Shown: positions 1 to 5,843, counted from the stretch's first letter. The stretch is 7,772 nt of DNA from Methanosarcinales archaeon (GCA_030614485.1 JAUWTY010000051.1:1-7772), one strand, 5' to 3'. Numbers and translations: made by a program. The notes: generated by a model not told the origin, from the sequence alone.

Positions 1-1158
1 TATACCCTGCCAATACGCCATCGCAGGTTGTTCTTTTTGTTCTATATCAAGGATATCCTGTACTATATCCTTCTCACTATACTGCCTATGGTAGTGGGTC
101 TTGTACTGGCATCGGTCTTTGTATCCATTTCATTGACATCCCTGCTGGTTCTCTTCATCTCCCTTACCCTGTCCTTCCTGCTGGGCATCAGCACAAGTGT
201 ACTGCTCTTCACGATATCGGTCCGCTGGGGCACGCCACCCATTCTAATACTTTCTGCAGCAGCAGGCACATATCTGGTCGCTGCCGGGTTCACTGTCAGT
301 GGTATCTCCAAGGCTCTTCCCCCACTGGTGTTCTACCACACTCATTCTCCATTCCTCATGGTGGTAATACTGGCAGTAGTAACACTGTTTGCAGCCATAT
401 CTTTCCTGTTAGTGAAAGAAGCACCGTCGCCCCATGAGCGCTCATCCCGTGAGACCTATCGCAAGGTCGTCAGGCGGGTCAGAAAACTGGTGGCGGGTTA
501 CGCTCCCGCACTTGCTAAAGATATCATCGACCTGCTGCGTAGTGGTATGATTTTTCCGGTAGTATTCACCTTTATTATGCCGCTGGTGTTCCTGTACGCA
601 GTCACCTGGTTCATCGAATCGGTCATGCTGATCGACCTGGGCTTTTCCTTGCTTTTCTACGCGGGCATGGTAGGTTTCTTCTGTACCCTGCTGTACAGCT
701 GGCTGTCCAACATCGACATATCAGAATGTTACAATTCCCTGCCCCTGTCCATGCCCCATGTTATCCGTACAAAATTGATACTCTTTTTTACCCTGACAGT
801 CATTGTGGCAGTCCCTTATCTCATCGCAGTTGGCTACCTGAAACACGAACTTGACCTCTTGGTTTTAGGTCTTTTTATCATGCTCACAGTGTCCACTTAT
901 ATTGGTTCAGTAGTGGCATATCTAACCGGCCTGTTCACCAACAGTTACCTGCTGGACGCCGGGATTTTGTTACAGTTCGCACTGGCAGTGGTGCCCGTAC
1001 TGGTAATACAAACACTTTTATCATTCTATTACCCAATTAATAGCAGTACTGCAGCATTTTACATTGCAGGGCTGGGTATTCTGCTCCTGGCTGCCTCTGT
1101 GATGTTGCTGCAAAGGCTGGATAAGCGGTGGATGACCACGATGTTCAGGATAGCATAA
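1..1158 (+). CDS. Polytopic membrane protein, ABC-2 permease-like, 5' end missing
   Basis: The reading frame is open from the first base of the window (it reads YTLPIRHRR before the TTG at 28), so the true start lies upstream and the TTG is probably internal. About 10 hydrophobic stretches that look membrane-spanning are interrupted by one basic cytoplasmic-type loop (roughly 421-520, rich in R, K and E). Two similar short motifs occur: YTLPIRHRR at the left edge and SLPLSMPHVIRTK at 736-774. An LP(I/L)-basic-residue motif leading into a hydrophobic helix is common in ABC-2 type export permeases, and two copies suggest two fused permease halves. No ATPase domain is visible; a partner ATPase gene might lie upstream. 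The substrate cannot be inferred. It ends in TAA, 21 bp before the next gene's preferred start, so the two may be co-transcribed. The permease assignment is inference from hydropathy and motif; the partial membrane protein itself is well supported. Confidence 0.75.
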   Translation, partial: YTLPIRHRRLFFLFYIKDILYYILLTILPMVVGLVLASVFVSISLTSLLVLFISLTLSFLLGISTSVLLFTISVRWGTPPILILSAAAGTYLVAAGFTVSGISKALPPLVFYHTHSPFLMVVILAVVTLFAAISFLLVKEAPSPHERSSRETYRKVVRRVRKLVAGYAPALAKDIIDLLRSGMIFPVVFTFIMPLVFLYAVTWFIESVMLIDLGFSLLFYAGMVGFFCTLLYSWLSNIDISECYNSLPLSMPHVIRTKLILFFTLTVIVAVPYLIAVGYLKHELDLLVLGLFIMLTVSTYIGSVVAYLTGLFTNSYLLDAGILLQFALAVVPVLVIQTLLSFYYPINSSTAAFYIAGLGILLLAASVMLLQRLDKRWMTTMFRIA

Positions 1159-1164
1159 CAGTAT

Positions 1165-1172
1165 GGAGTGAT
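1165..1172 (+). promoter_or_regulatory. Ribosome binding site that decides a TTG start
   Basis: GGAGTGAT is a near match to the archaeal Shine-Dalgarno consensus GGAGGTGAT and ends 7 nt before TTG 1180. It overlaps the competing GTG at 1168, which would have no usable site of its own. Confidence 0.55.
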
Positions 1173-1179
1173 ACAGACA

Positions 1180-1764
1180 TTGCTCAATAAGAAAAAAGAC
1201 ACACTGACCAACTGGGTGAAACCCATAGCACGATTGTTTAACAGGGTCAATCCCAACACAGTAACCATTCTGGCCTTAATATTCTGTGTGGCTGCCGGTT
1301 TGTATTTTGCCACAGGTAAGGTAATACTGGCAGGAATGATGCTTATGTTGGGCGGGTTCTTTGATGTGTTGGACGGGGCTGTGGCAAGGGAGAACGACAG
1401 GGTAACAAAATTCGGCGGCATGTTGGATTCTGTGTCTGATCGGTATGCTGACGCAGCGGTCTTTTTGGGTATAATGTGGGGAGGACACTCGGCAATACCG
1501 AACTACATAGAGAATGACTGGATTCTGGGTGCTGTGGCCCTTGTGGGGTCATTGCTGGTCAGTTATTCACGGGCACGTGCGGAAGCAGCCGGTACCGGAG
1601 AATTGAAAATTGGGTTGGCTGAGCGTGCAGAGAGGATGTTATTGATAATTTTTGGCGCTTTTTCAGGACTACTGAACTGGGCAGTGCTTATAGTGGCAGT
1701 ACTTTCCCATTTGACCGTAATTCATCGTATGGTTGCCAGCTGGAAGATACTAAAAGAGCAATGA
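1180..1764 (+). CDS. CDP-alcohol phosphatidyltransferase, probably archaetidylinositol phosphate synthase
   Basis: The protein carries the full CDP-alcohol phosphotransferase signature D-x2-D-G-x2-A-R-x8-G-x3-D-x3-D. Counted from the start used here, the residues are D62, D65, G66, A69-R70, G79, D83 and D87. These residues bind the metal ions and the CDP-lipid. The rest is hydrophobic with about five or six membrane segments, and a length of 194 aa fits the family. In archaea the closest match by overall pattern (N-terminal KxDTLTxWVKPIA, then NPNTVT) is archaetidylinositol phosphate synthase, which joins CDP-archaeol and inositol phosphate in the membrane. That substrate is inferred; a phosphatidylglycerophosphate-type enzyme is the alternative. 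Start choice: TTG at 1180 has GGAGTGAT at 1165-1172 in front of it with good spacing. A GTG at 1168 is in frame but lies inside that ribosome binding site. The gene ends 2 bp before the stop of the convergent regulator gene. Confidence 0.88.
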   Translation: MLNKKKDTLTNWVKPIARLFNRVNPNTVTILALIFCVAAGLYFATGKVILAGMMLMLGGFFDVLDGAVARENDRVTKFGGMLDSVSDRYADAAVFLGIMWGGHSAIPNYIENDWILGAVALVGSLLVSYSRARAEAAGTGELKIGLAERAERMLLIIFGAFSGLLNWAVLIVAVLSHLTVIHRMVASWKILKEQ

Positions 1765-1766
1765 TT

Positions 1767-2147
1767 CTATTTGTCTGTTTTTGCTTTCATGCAGTAGGTA
1801 CAGTCTTCATGGATAAACACTGATGAGCCATGATTTTCCCTGTATTGCCATCCTGAATTCTGGACATTCTTACAGATATCACAGAAATCATCTATCAGCT
1901 TGCTAGTATCATCACTTGTAGCAACAGCATCGGCAAATACTCTAAGCTCTTTCTTGATATCATCAGAAAAATCTGTATCTGCCCCTCGTTTTGCACTGGC
2001 GTATTGGGATACTGCAGCCTTGGACACACCCAACCGCCTGGCAATTTCCTGCTGGGGCATCTCCAATTCCTGCATCATGATGCGGGCCAGTTCAGCTCTT
2101 ATGGCAGGTAATACCTTCAGCACCATAATTTCACAGGGAGGTCTCAT
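1767..2147 (-). CDS. XRE-type HTH transcriptional regulator with paired CxxC motifs
   Basis: The 126-aa protein has an N-terminal helix-turn-helix at about residues 28-54 (PQQEIARRLGVSKAAVSQYA), typical of the XRE/Cro class. The opening PPCEIMVLKVLPAIRAELAR resembles a family of small archaeal predicted regulators (COG2522 type) and supports the ATG at 2147 rather than the internal Met at residue 8. The C-terminal part has two cysteine pairs, C89-x2-C92 and C116-x2-C119, with a further cysteine at C5. This arrangement can hold zinc or an Fe-S cluster; which one cannot be read from the sequence. It lies 33 bp downstream of iscU on the same strand, so iscS-iscU-regulator is probably one transcript. 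A role in sensing Fe-S or iron state is therefore attractive, analogous to but unrelated in fold to bacterial IscR, but it is inference. An AAGGA upstream of the start is a weak ribosome binding site. Confidence 0.88.
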   Translation of the reverse strand: MRPPCEIMVLKVLPAIRAELARIMMQELEMPQQEIARRLGVSKAAVSQYASAKRGADTDFSDDIKKELRVFADAVATSDDTSKLIDDFCDICKNVQNSGWQYRENHGSSVFIHEDCTYCMKAKTDK

Positions 2148-2180
2148 TATATTCTAATCCTTCGCTGTTACCCATTTATT

Positions 2181-2555
2181 TCAATTTGATTTACTTTTAT
2201 TCAGGTAATCTTCAATAGCTGCATGCAATCCATCGGCAGCCAGATTGGAACAATGCAATTTAGCAGGAGGCAACCCATCCAGGGATTCAGCCACATCGTC
2301 ACGGCTTATTTCCAGAGCTTCTTCAATGGTCTTTCCCTTTGCTATTTCAGTCATCATACTGCTGGTGGCTATTGCCGCAGCGCAACCAAAGGTCTTGAAT
2401 TTCACATCAGTAAGTTTCCCATCATTGACCTTGATGTATATGGTCATCATATCCCCGCAGGTAGGGTTTCCTACTTCGCCAATACCGTCAGCATCTTCTA
2501 TCTCACCCACGTTTCTTGGGTTTGAAAAGTGTTCCATTACTTTTTCGCTATACAT
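2181..2555 (-). CDS. iscU: Fe-S cluster assembly scaffold IscU/NifU-like
   Basis: This 124-aa protein is a standalone IscU (NifU N-terminal domain). It has the three conserved cluster-binding cysteines: C33 in GNPTCGD, C58 in TFGCAAAIATSS and C102 in KLHCSNLA. The conserved D35 is also present. The N-terminal MYSEKVMEHFSNPRNVG is typical. LPPAK at 95-99 corresponds to the LPPVK segment that binds the HscA chaperone in bacteria, although no hscA is seen here. The protein assembles transient 2Fe-2S or 4Fe-4S clusters from sulfur delivered by IscS and passes them to apoproteins in the cytoplasm. It lies 42 bp downstream of iscS. No Shine-Dalgarno sequence precedes the ATG, and a strong AT-rich box sits about 28 nt upstream, so it may have its own nearly leaderless transcript as well as read-through from iscS. 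Confidence 0.95.
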   Translation of the reverse strand: MYSEKVMEHFSNPRNVGEIEDADGIGEVGNPTCGDMMTIYIKVNDGKLTDVKFKTFGCAAAIATSSMMTEIAKGKTIEEALEISRDDVAESLDGLPPAKLHCSNLAADGLHAAIEDYLNKSKSN

Positions 2556-2577
2556 TTATACAAGCATATTTTTAAAG

Positions 2578-2587
2578 ATATATATAA
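2578..2587 (-). promoter_or_regulatory. TATA box, possible leaderless promoter of iscU
   Basis: On the minus strand this reads TTATATATAT, centred about 28 nt before the iscU ATG. Archaeal transcription starts about 25 nt downstream of the TATA centre, which would place the 5' end within a few bases of the ATG. The lack of a ribosome binding site before iscU agrees with this. It lies within the 42-bp iscS-iscU gap. Confidence 0.45.
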
Positions 2588-2597
2588 CCAGTGTTTT

Positions 2598-3761
2598 TTA
2601 GTTCTTTGGGGTAATAGGGGACATAGCCCTGAGTTTTGTCACAATCTCAACCAGGTTCTCTACTACGTAATCCACTTCATCCATGGTGTTTTCCCGACCC
2701 AGAGTTATCCTCAGGCTGCCGTGGATCTGTTCGGGCGGGATGCCCAGTGTAGCAAGTACGTGGGATGGTTCCAGTGATTTGGATGAACATGCCGAACCCG
2801 TTGATACGGCCACGCCCTTCATGTTAAGCATCATCAGGAGGGATTCGCCTTCCACATAACTGAACCTGAGATGCACGTTGTTGGGCAGACGTTGAGTGGG
2901 ATGTCCGTTGAGATATGATTCAGAAATGGAGCCAAGTATCTTCGTAATAGCAGCATCCCTGAGGTTGGCCAAGTGACCTGCATCTTTTTCCAGCCTTTGT
3001 CCCGCTAATTCTGCCGCCTTTGCAAGACCTACAATACCGGGGATGTTCTCTGTACCTGAACGTTTACCCCGTTCATGCCCGCCTCCATGTATCAGGCTTT
3101 CCAGCCGGGTACCCTTGCGTACATATAATGCGCCCACACCTTTTGGGCCATGTATCTTGTGTGCGGATAATGATAACATATCCACACCCAGGTCATCCAC
3201 ATTCACAGGTATCTTTCCTATGGATTGCACAGCATCAGTGTGCACCAGCACGCCCTTCTCATGTGCAAGCCTGGAAATGTCTTCAATTGGCTGGATGGTC
3301 CCAATCTCGTTGTTGGCATGCATGATCGATATTAATATAGTATCGTCGATGATGGCATCCTCAACATCGTTAGGATCAATTAATCCCTGGTCGTCAACCG
3401 GCAGATAAGTTACCTTAAATCCGTTATCCTGCAGATTCTTGCAGGTATTGAGTATTGCAGGATGTTCAACAACTGAAGTAATAATGTGCTTACCAGCATT
3501 CTTTTTTAGGTAGGCTATGCCTTTCAGTGCCAGGTTATCGGATTCGGTACCCCCTGATGTGAAAATAATCTCGTCCGGTTGAGCACCTAACAGGTCAGCT
3601 ACTTGCTGCCTGGACCGGTTCAATGCCCCTGCCGCTTCCTGCCCAAATGAATGAAGGCTGGACGCATTCCCAAAATACTCGTTAAAATAGGGCAGCATAG
3701 CACTTACGACTTCAGGGTCAGGTTTAGTCGTTGCACTATTGTCCATATAAATCTTAGCCAA
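2598..3761 (-). CDS. iscS: Cysteine desulfurase IscS/NifS
   Basis: The 387-aa protein is a complete class V aminotransferase-fold cysteine desulfurase. It converts cysteine to alanine and leaves a persulfide sulfur for Fe-S cluster assembly on IscU. Visible landmarks are the N-terminal IYMDNSATT, H100 in VVEHPAIL (PLP ring stacking), D176 and Q179 in HTDAVQSIGK (PLP contacts), K202 in SAHKIHGPKG (PLP Schiff base) and C325 in STGSACSS (catalytic persulfide cysteine). RSGTENIPGIVG is also typical. Length and C-terminal end match the group close to IscS/NifS. The start is TTG at 3761, preceded by GAGGTGA with 7-nt spacing; a nearby ATG at 3768 is out of frame. It heads the minus-strand cluster iscS-iscU-regulator. 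Confidence 0.96.
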   Translation of the reverse strand: MAKIYMDNSATTKPDPEVVSAMLPYFNEYFGNASSLHSFGQEAAGALNRSRQQVADLLGAQPDEIIFTSGGTESDNLALKGIAYLKKNAGKHIITSVVEHPAILNTCKNLQDNGFKVTYLPVDDQGLIDPNDVEDAIIDDTILISIMHANNEIGTIQPIEDISRLAHEKGVLVHTDAVQSIGKIPVNVDDLGVDMLSLSAHKIHGPKGVGALYVRKGTRLESLIHGGGHERGKRSGTENIPGIVGLAKAAELAGQRLEKDAGHLANLRDAAITKILGSISESYLNGHPTQRLPNNVHLRFSYVEGESLLMMLNMKGVAVSTGSACSSKSLEPSHVLATLGIPPEQIHGSLRITLGRENTMDEVDYVVENLVEIVTKLRAMSPITPKN

Positions 3762-3768
3762 TTACCAT

Positions 3769-3775
3769 TCACCTC
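3769..3775 (-). promoter_or_regulatory. Strong ribosome binding site for the TTG start of iscS
   Basis: On the minus strand this reads GAGGTGA, close to the full archaeal Shine-Dalgarno consensus, 7 nt before TTG 3761. It settles the start in the absence of an in-frame ATG nearby. Confidence 0.6.
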
Positions 3776-3801
3776 GCATAATCACATATTTCCCAATACC
3801 C

Positions 3802-3810
3802 ATATAATTT
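3802..3810 (-). promoter_or_regulatory. Probable TATA box of the iscS-iscU-regulator cluster
   Basis: On the minus strand this reads AAATTATAT, about 45 nt before the iscS start. A transcript starting 25 nt downstream would have a short leader that still includes the GAGGTGA ribosome binding site. It sits in the 104-bp gap after aIF1, consistent with an independent promoter. This is a pattern match only. Confidence 0.4.
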
Positions 3811-3852
3811 ACCAAATAGGCAAATAAAGAGAAAAAAGAAAACAGAGACAGT

Positions 3853-3872
3853 AGTGTGAGAAAATTCACACT
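3853..3872 (-). terminator. Inverted repeat, possible terminator of the aIF1 gene
   Basis: AGTGTGA and TCACACT form a perfect 7-bp inverted repeat around a 6-nt spacer. The arm at 3866-3872 contains the aIF1 stop codon. Reading on the minus strand, the stem is followed by a T-rich tract (about 3850 down to 3825, including TTTTCTTTTTT). Archaeal terminators depend mainly on such U-rich runs, so a terminator is plausible; a protein operator is the alternative. Confidence 0.45.
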
Positions 3873-4174
3873 TTTATCTGGTCTGGAGAAAATCCCTTTT
3901 TTACAAGAACGTCCTTCATCCGGTTTTTGTGGTTGCCCTGCAATTCAATCGCATTATCTTTTACAGTGCCGCCACAGGCAAATTTGGATTTCAGGTGAGT
4001 GGTAAGTTCGTGCAGGTCGATTTCGTGAGGATCAAGTCCGTCTATAACCGTTACTTCTTTACCATATCGTCTTCGATTTATTTTAACAATAATTCTTTGT
4101 TGTTCTTTTGCGACTTCTTCACAGATACAAAGCTCTTCAGGAAGTCCGCAAACGACACACATTTCTGAACTCAT
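3866..4174 (-). CDS. Translation initiation factor aIF1 (SUI1/eIF1 family)
   Basis: This 102-aa protein is an archaeal SUI1-family protein, which acts on the small ribosomal subunit in start-codon selection. The SUI1 domain covers about residues 26-102, with [21 protein letters not shown], then [33 protein letters not shown], the conserved CGGT and QGNH core. The N-terminus has C6-x2-C9 and C16-x-C18, a zinc-knuckle pattern found in archaeal aIF1. Length is normal for the family. The ATG at 4174 is preceded by GGAGGA at 4192-4187 with about 12 nt spacing, slightly long. It is transcribed alone on the minus strand, divergent from the DUF192 gene. Confidence 0.94.
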   Translation of the reverse strand: MSSEMCVVCGLPEELCICEEVAKEQQRIIVKINRRRYGKEVTVIDGLDPHEIDLHELTTHLKSKFACGGTVKDNAIELQGNHKNRMKDVLVKKGFSPDQIKV

Positions 4175-4210
4175 TTCTTGGTTGGTTCCTCCGATATTAC
4201 GATTGCTACA

Positions 4211-4228
4211 TAAATATTATTATATTTA
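4211..4228. promoter_or_regulatory. Symmetric AT-rich divergent promoter element
   Basis: TAAATAT and ATATTTA form a perfect 7-bp inverted repeat around TATT, in the 76-bp gap between aIF1 and the DUF192 start. It reads as a TATA box on both strands. On the plus strand, a start 25 nt downstream falls at about the DUF192 ATG (4251), giving a leaderless message. On the minus strand it falls near 4196, just upstream of the aIF1 ribosome binding site. This is inference from spacing. Confidence 0.45.
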
Positions 4229-4250
4229 TGTATACGTACAGTTACTACTG

Positions 4251-4598
4251 ATGATATTAATAGATAATGGTATAATCCTTGCCAGGGAGGTTAAGTATGC
4301 CAATAACATTTTTAGCCGTGCACTTGGCCTGATGTTCTATAAGGATATCCCAATGGATTTTGCAATTATATTCAAAATGCGAAAACCGACAACAGTTGGC
4401 GTGCATATGCTTTTTGTGCTTTTTGCTATTGACGTCATATTCCTTGATGAAGGAAAAAAGGTCATCGGTACCGGCACGTTGAAACCATGGCTGGGACACA
4501 AGCAGATGAAAGGCGTGAAATATCTTATTGAGATGCACCAGGGCAAAGTAGAAGCATACGACATCAAGAATGGGGACATCCTGGAATTTGATGAGTGA
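4251..4598 (+). CDS. DUF192 family protein (COG1430)
   Basis: The 115-aa protein matches the DUF192 pattern: an N-terminal REVKYANNIFSRALGLMFYKD, then TTVGVHMLFVLFAIDVIFLDEGKKVIGTGTLKPW, ending in a strand that closes with VEAYDIKNGDILEFDE. The family has no firmly assigned function. Many bacterial members are secreted, but no signal peptide is seen here. The frame is open from 4182, but the extra 23 residues ([23 protein letters not shown]) lie across the AT-rich promoter element and do not look like family sequence. The ATG at 4251 is preferred, with no Shine-Dalgarno site, consistent with a leaderless message. It is divergent from aIF1 and followed at 62 bp by the alanine dehydrogenase-like gene, which has its own ribosome binding site. 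Confidence 0.85.
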   Translation: MILIDNGIILAREVKYANNIFSRALGLMFYKDIPMDFAIIFKMRKPTTVGVHMLFVLFAIDVIFLDEGKKVIGTGTLKPWLGHKQMKGVKYLIEMHQGKVEAYDIKNGDILEFDE

Positions 4599-4603
4599 AG
4601 GGG

Positions 4604-4612
4604 AAATATAAT
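4604..4612 (+). promoter_or_regulatory. Possible TATA box for the alanine dehydrogenase-like gene
   Basis: AAATATAAT lies about 53 nt before the ATG at 4661. A start 25 nt downstream would leave a leader of about 28 nt carrying GAGG at 4647-4650. Pattern match only. Confidence 0.3.
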
Positions 4613-4660
4613 AACTTTTATGGAAGTTCGTGGCATAATCAATAATGAGGCTGCATTATA

Positions 4661-5647
4661 ATGGAACTGAAAATACTCTGGCTGAATAAAAGAGACGTTG
4701 AAAAACTGGTGAACATTTATGATGTAATTCCGGCGGTTGAAGTTGCGTTCAGGGAGCATGGTCTGGACAGGGTGCAGATGCCTCCCAAAATGTACCTGAA
4801 TTTCAAGGCGCATAATGGTGATCTGCGCGTAATGCCCGGGTACCTTGAAGGGCCTGACATTGCAGGTGTTAAACTGGTGAACGTGCATCCGGATAACCCG
4901 GGCCGTGGACTTCCCACGGTCATGGCATTGATGGTATTGAACTCCACTAAGACCGGGGCGCCTCTGGTAGTAATGGATGCTACCACATTGACTGACCTGC
5001 GCACCGGCGCGGCAGGTGGTGTGGCAGCCAAACATCTTTCAAAGGAAGATTCCAAAGTGGTAGGAATGATAGGACTGGGGCGACAGGCCAGGACACAACT
5101 TCAGGCCATTAAGGCAGTGAGGGATATTGAACAGGTCAAGATATTTGATACTTCCAAGGATTCAGTGGATGCATTCAAGGCTGATATGGAACAAAAAACC
5201 GGGATGGAGATAATAAAGGAACCAAATGTTCATGAAGTGTGCGACTGCGATATCCTGGTGACAACGACCCCAGTCAGGAGTCCGCTGGTTAAGGCCGGGT
5301 GGATCAAAGCCGGAACTCATATCAATGCTATTGGTGCGGATGCTGCGGGTAAGGAAGAACTGGACCCCATGATATTGAAAAAGGCAAAGGTAGTGGTAGA
5401 TGCCGTGGCCCAGGCGTCTCATTCAGGAGAGGTGAATGTCCCCATTTCTAAAGGCATTTTTTCTGTTGATGAGATATATAGCGAACTGGGCCAGATTGTA
5501 AGTGGTAGAAAACCAGGCCGTGAAAGTGATGCCGAGATAACAGTATTCGATTCTACGGGTCTTGCCATCCAGGATATTGTAACTGCAGACCTGATATATA
5601 GAAGAGCAATTGAGAAGAAAGTAGGAACTGAACTGGAGTTATTCTGA
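4661..5647 (+). CDS. Ornithine cyclodeaminase/mu-crystallin family, probable NAD-dependent alanine dehydrogenase
   Basis: The 328-aa protein is a full-length member of this family. Landmarks are K43 (MPPKMYL), R56 (GDLRVMPGY), K71 in GVKLVNVHPDNP, R114 in TDLRTGAAGG, the dinucleotide-binding GMIGLGRQARTQ at 135-146, D163 at the end of the second Rossmann strand (favouring NAD over NADP), and D227 in INAIGADAAGKEELD. Family knowledge: ornithine cyclodeaminase converts ornithine to proline and ammonia, while archaeal members such as the Archaeoglobus enzyme are alanine dehydrogenases (symbol ala), interconverting alanine and pyruvate. Residue patterns alone do not separate the two; alanine dehydrogenase is favoured because of the archaeal setting. 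GAGG at 4647-4650 is a fair ribosome binding site. It does not appear to be in the fwd operon, from which it is separated by 196 bp with a promoter. Confidence 0.88.
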   Translation: MELKILWLNKRDVEKLVNIYDVIPAVEVAFREHGLDRVQMPPKMYLNFKAHNGDLRVMPGYLEGPDIAGVKLVNVHPDNPGRGLPTVMALMVLNSTKTGAPLVVMDATTLTDLRTGAAGGVAAKHLSKEDSKVVGMIGLGRQARTQLQAIKAVRDIEQVKIFDTSKDSVDAFKADMEQKTGMEIIKEPNVHEVCDCDILVTTTPVRSPLVKAGWIKAGTHINAIGADAAGKEELDPMILKKAKVVVDAVAQASHSGEVNVPISKGIFSVDEIYSELGQIVSGRKPGRESDAEITVFDSTGLAIQDIVTADLIYRRAIEKKVGTELELF

Positions 5648-5685
5648 TTTCTTAATCCCCATCCCAGCAAATTAAAATCACATAC

Positions 5686-5695
5686 TTTTTAAATA
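5686..5695 (+). promoter_or_regulatory. TATA-like box of the fwd operon
   Basis: TTTTTAAATA is the only good TATA-like run upstream of fwdD with room for a leader. A second candidate, GTTTAAATG at about 5825-5833, is too close to the ATG at 5844 to serve. Confidence 0.4.
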
Positions 5696-5700
5696 AGAAA

Positions 5701-5825
5701 GTCGAAGACTTACTTACATGTGACTAGTGACTATGGTAGAGTCGTCAACTTACACGTGGCTAGTGACTTTGGTAGAGTCGTCAATTTACACGTGACAAGT
5801 GACTTTGGTAGAGTCGTTAACTTAG
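5701..5825 (+). repeat. Three tandem repeats of 36-40 nt plus a partial fourth, upstream of fwdD
   Basis: Units are 5701-5740 (40 nt, with a 4-nt expansion near its start), 5741-5776 (36 nt), 5777-5812 (36 nt) and a partial unit from 5813. Units 2 and 3 match at 33 of 36 positions; the last 29 nt of unit 1 match unit 2 at 26. The start of the partial unit matches at 11 of 12. Each unit contains ACACGTG or ACATGTG, a doubled GTGAC-type element, and GACTTTGGTAGAGTC or a close variant. There are no spacers between units. Confidence 0.9.
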
Positions 5826-5843
5826 TTTAAATGAGGGAAATAA

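Larger units (their letters stand above)
5648..5843 (+). promoter_or_regulatory. Intergenic and leader region of the fwd operon
   Basis: No gene is visible in these 196 bp. A TATA-like TTTTTAAATA at 5686-5695 would give transcription start near 5715, producing a leader of about 128 nt before fwdD. Most of that leader is the tandem repeat array. A good ribosome binding site, GAGGG at 5833-5837, lies 6 nt before the fwdD ATG. No obvious terminator hairpin follows the upstream gene. Confidence 0.5.

Noticed and set aside
1059..1552. Overlapping minus-strand open frames opposite the membrane protein and lipid synthase
   Set aside because: They are antisense to clear coding sequence, lack ribosome binding sites and resemble no protein family.
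2223..2777. Plus-strand open frames opposite iscU and the end of iscS
   Set aside because: iscU and iscS are certain on the minus strand; these frames have no motif and cross the iscS-iscU gap.
3020..3408. Plus-strand open frames inside iscS
   Set aside because: They are shadows of the conserved desulfurase, rich in C, H, P and S with no domain.
4337..5035. Long minus-strand open frame (232 codons) across DUF192 and the alanine dehydrogenase-like gene
   Set aside because: It lies opposite two well-supported genes, spans their intergenic promoter, has a composition rich in H, C and R, and shows no recognisable domain.
5701..5825. CRISPR array
   Set aside because: The units follow each other directly without unique spacers, they vary internally, and no cas gene is nearby.
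5825..5833. Second TATA box just upstream of fwdD
   Set aside because: Transcription from it would start at or past the ATG and would lose the good GAGGG ribosome binding site.
5648..5843. Known riboswitch or small RNA gene before fwdD
   Set aside because: I recognise no known riboswitch core; the only clear structure is the repeat array, so no RNA family is named.
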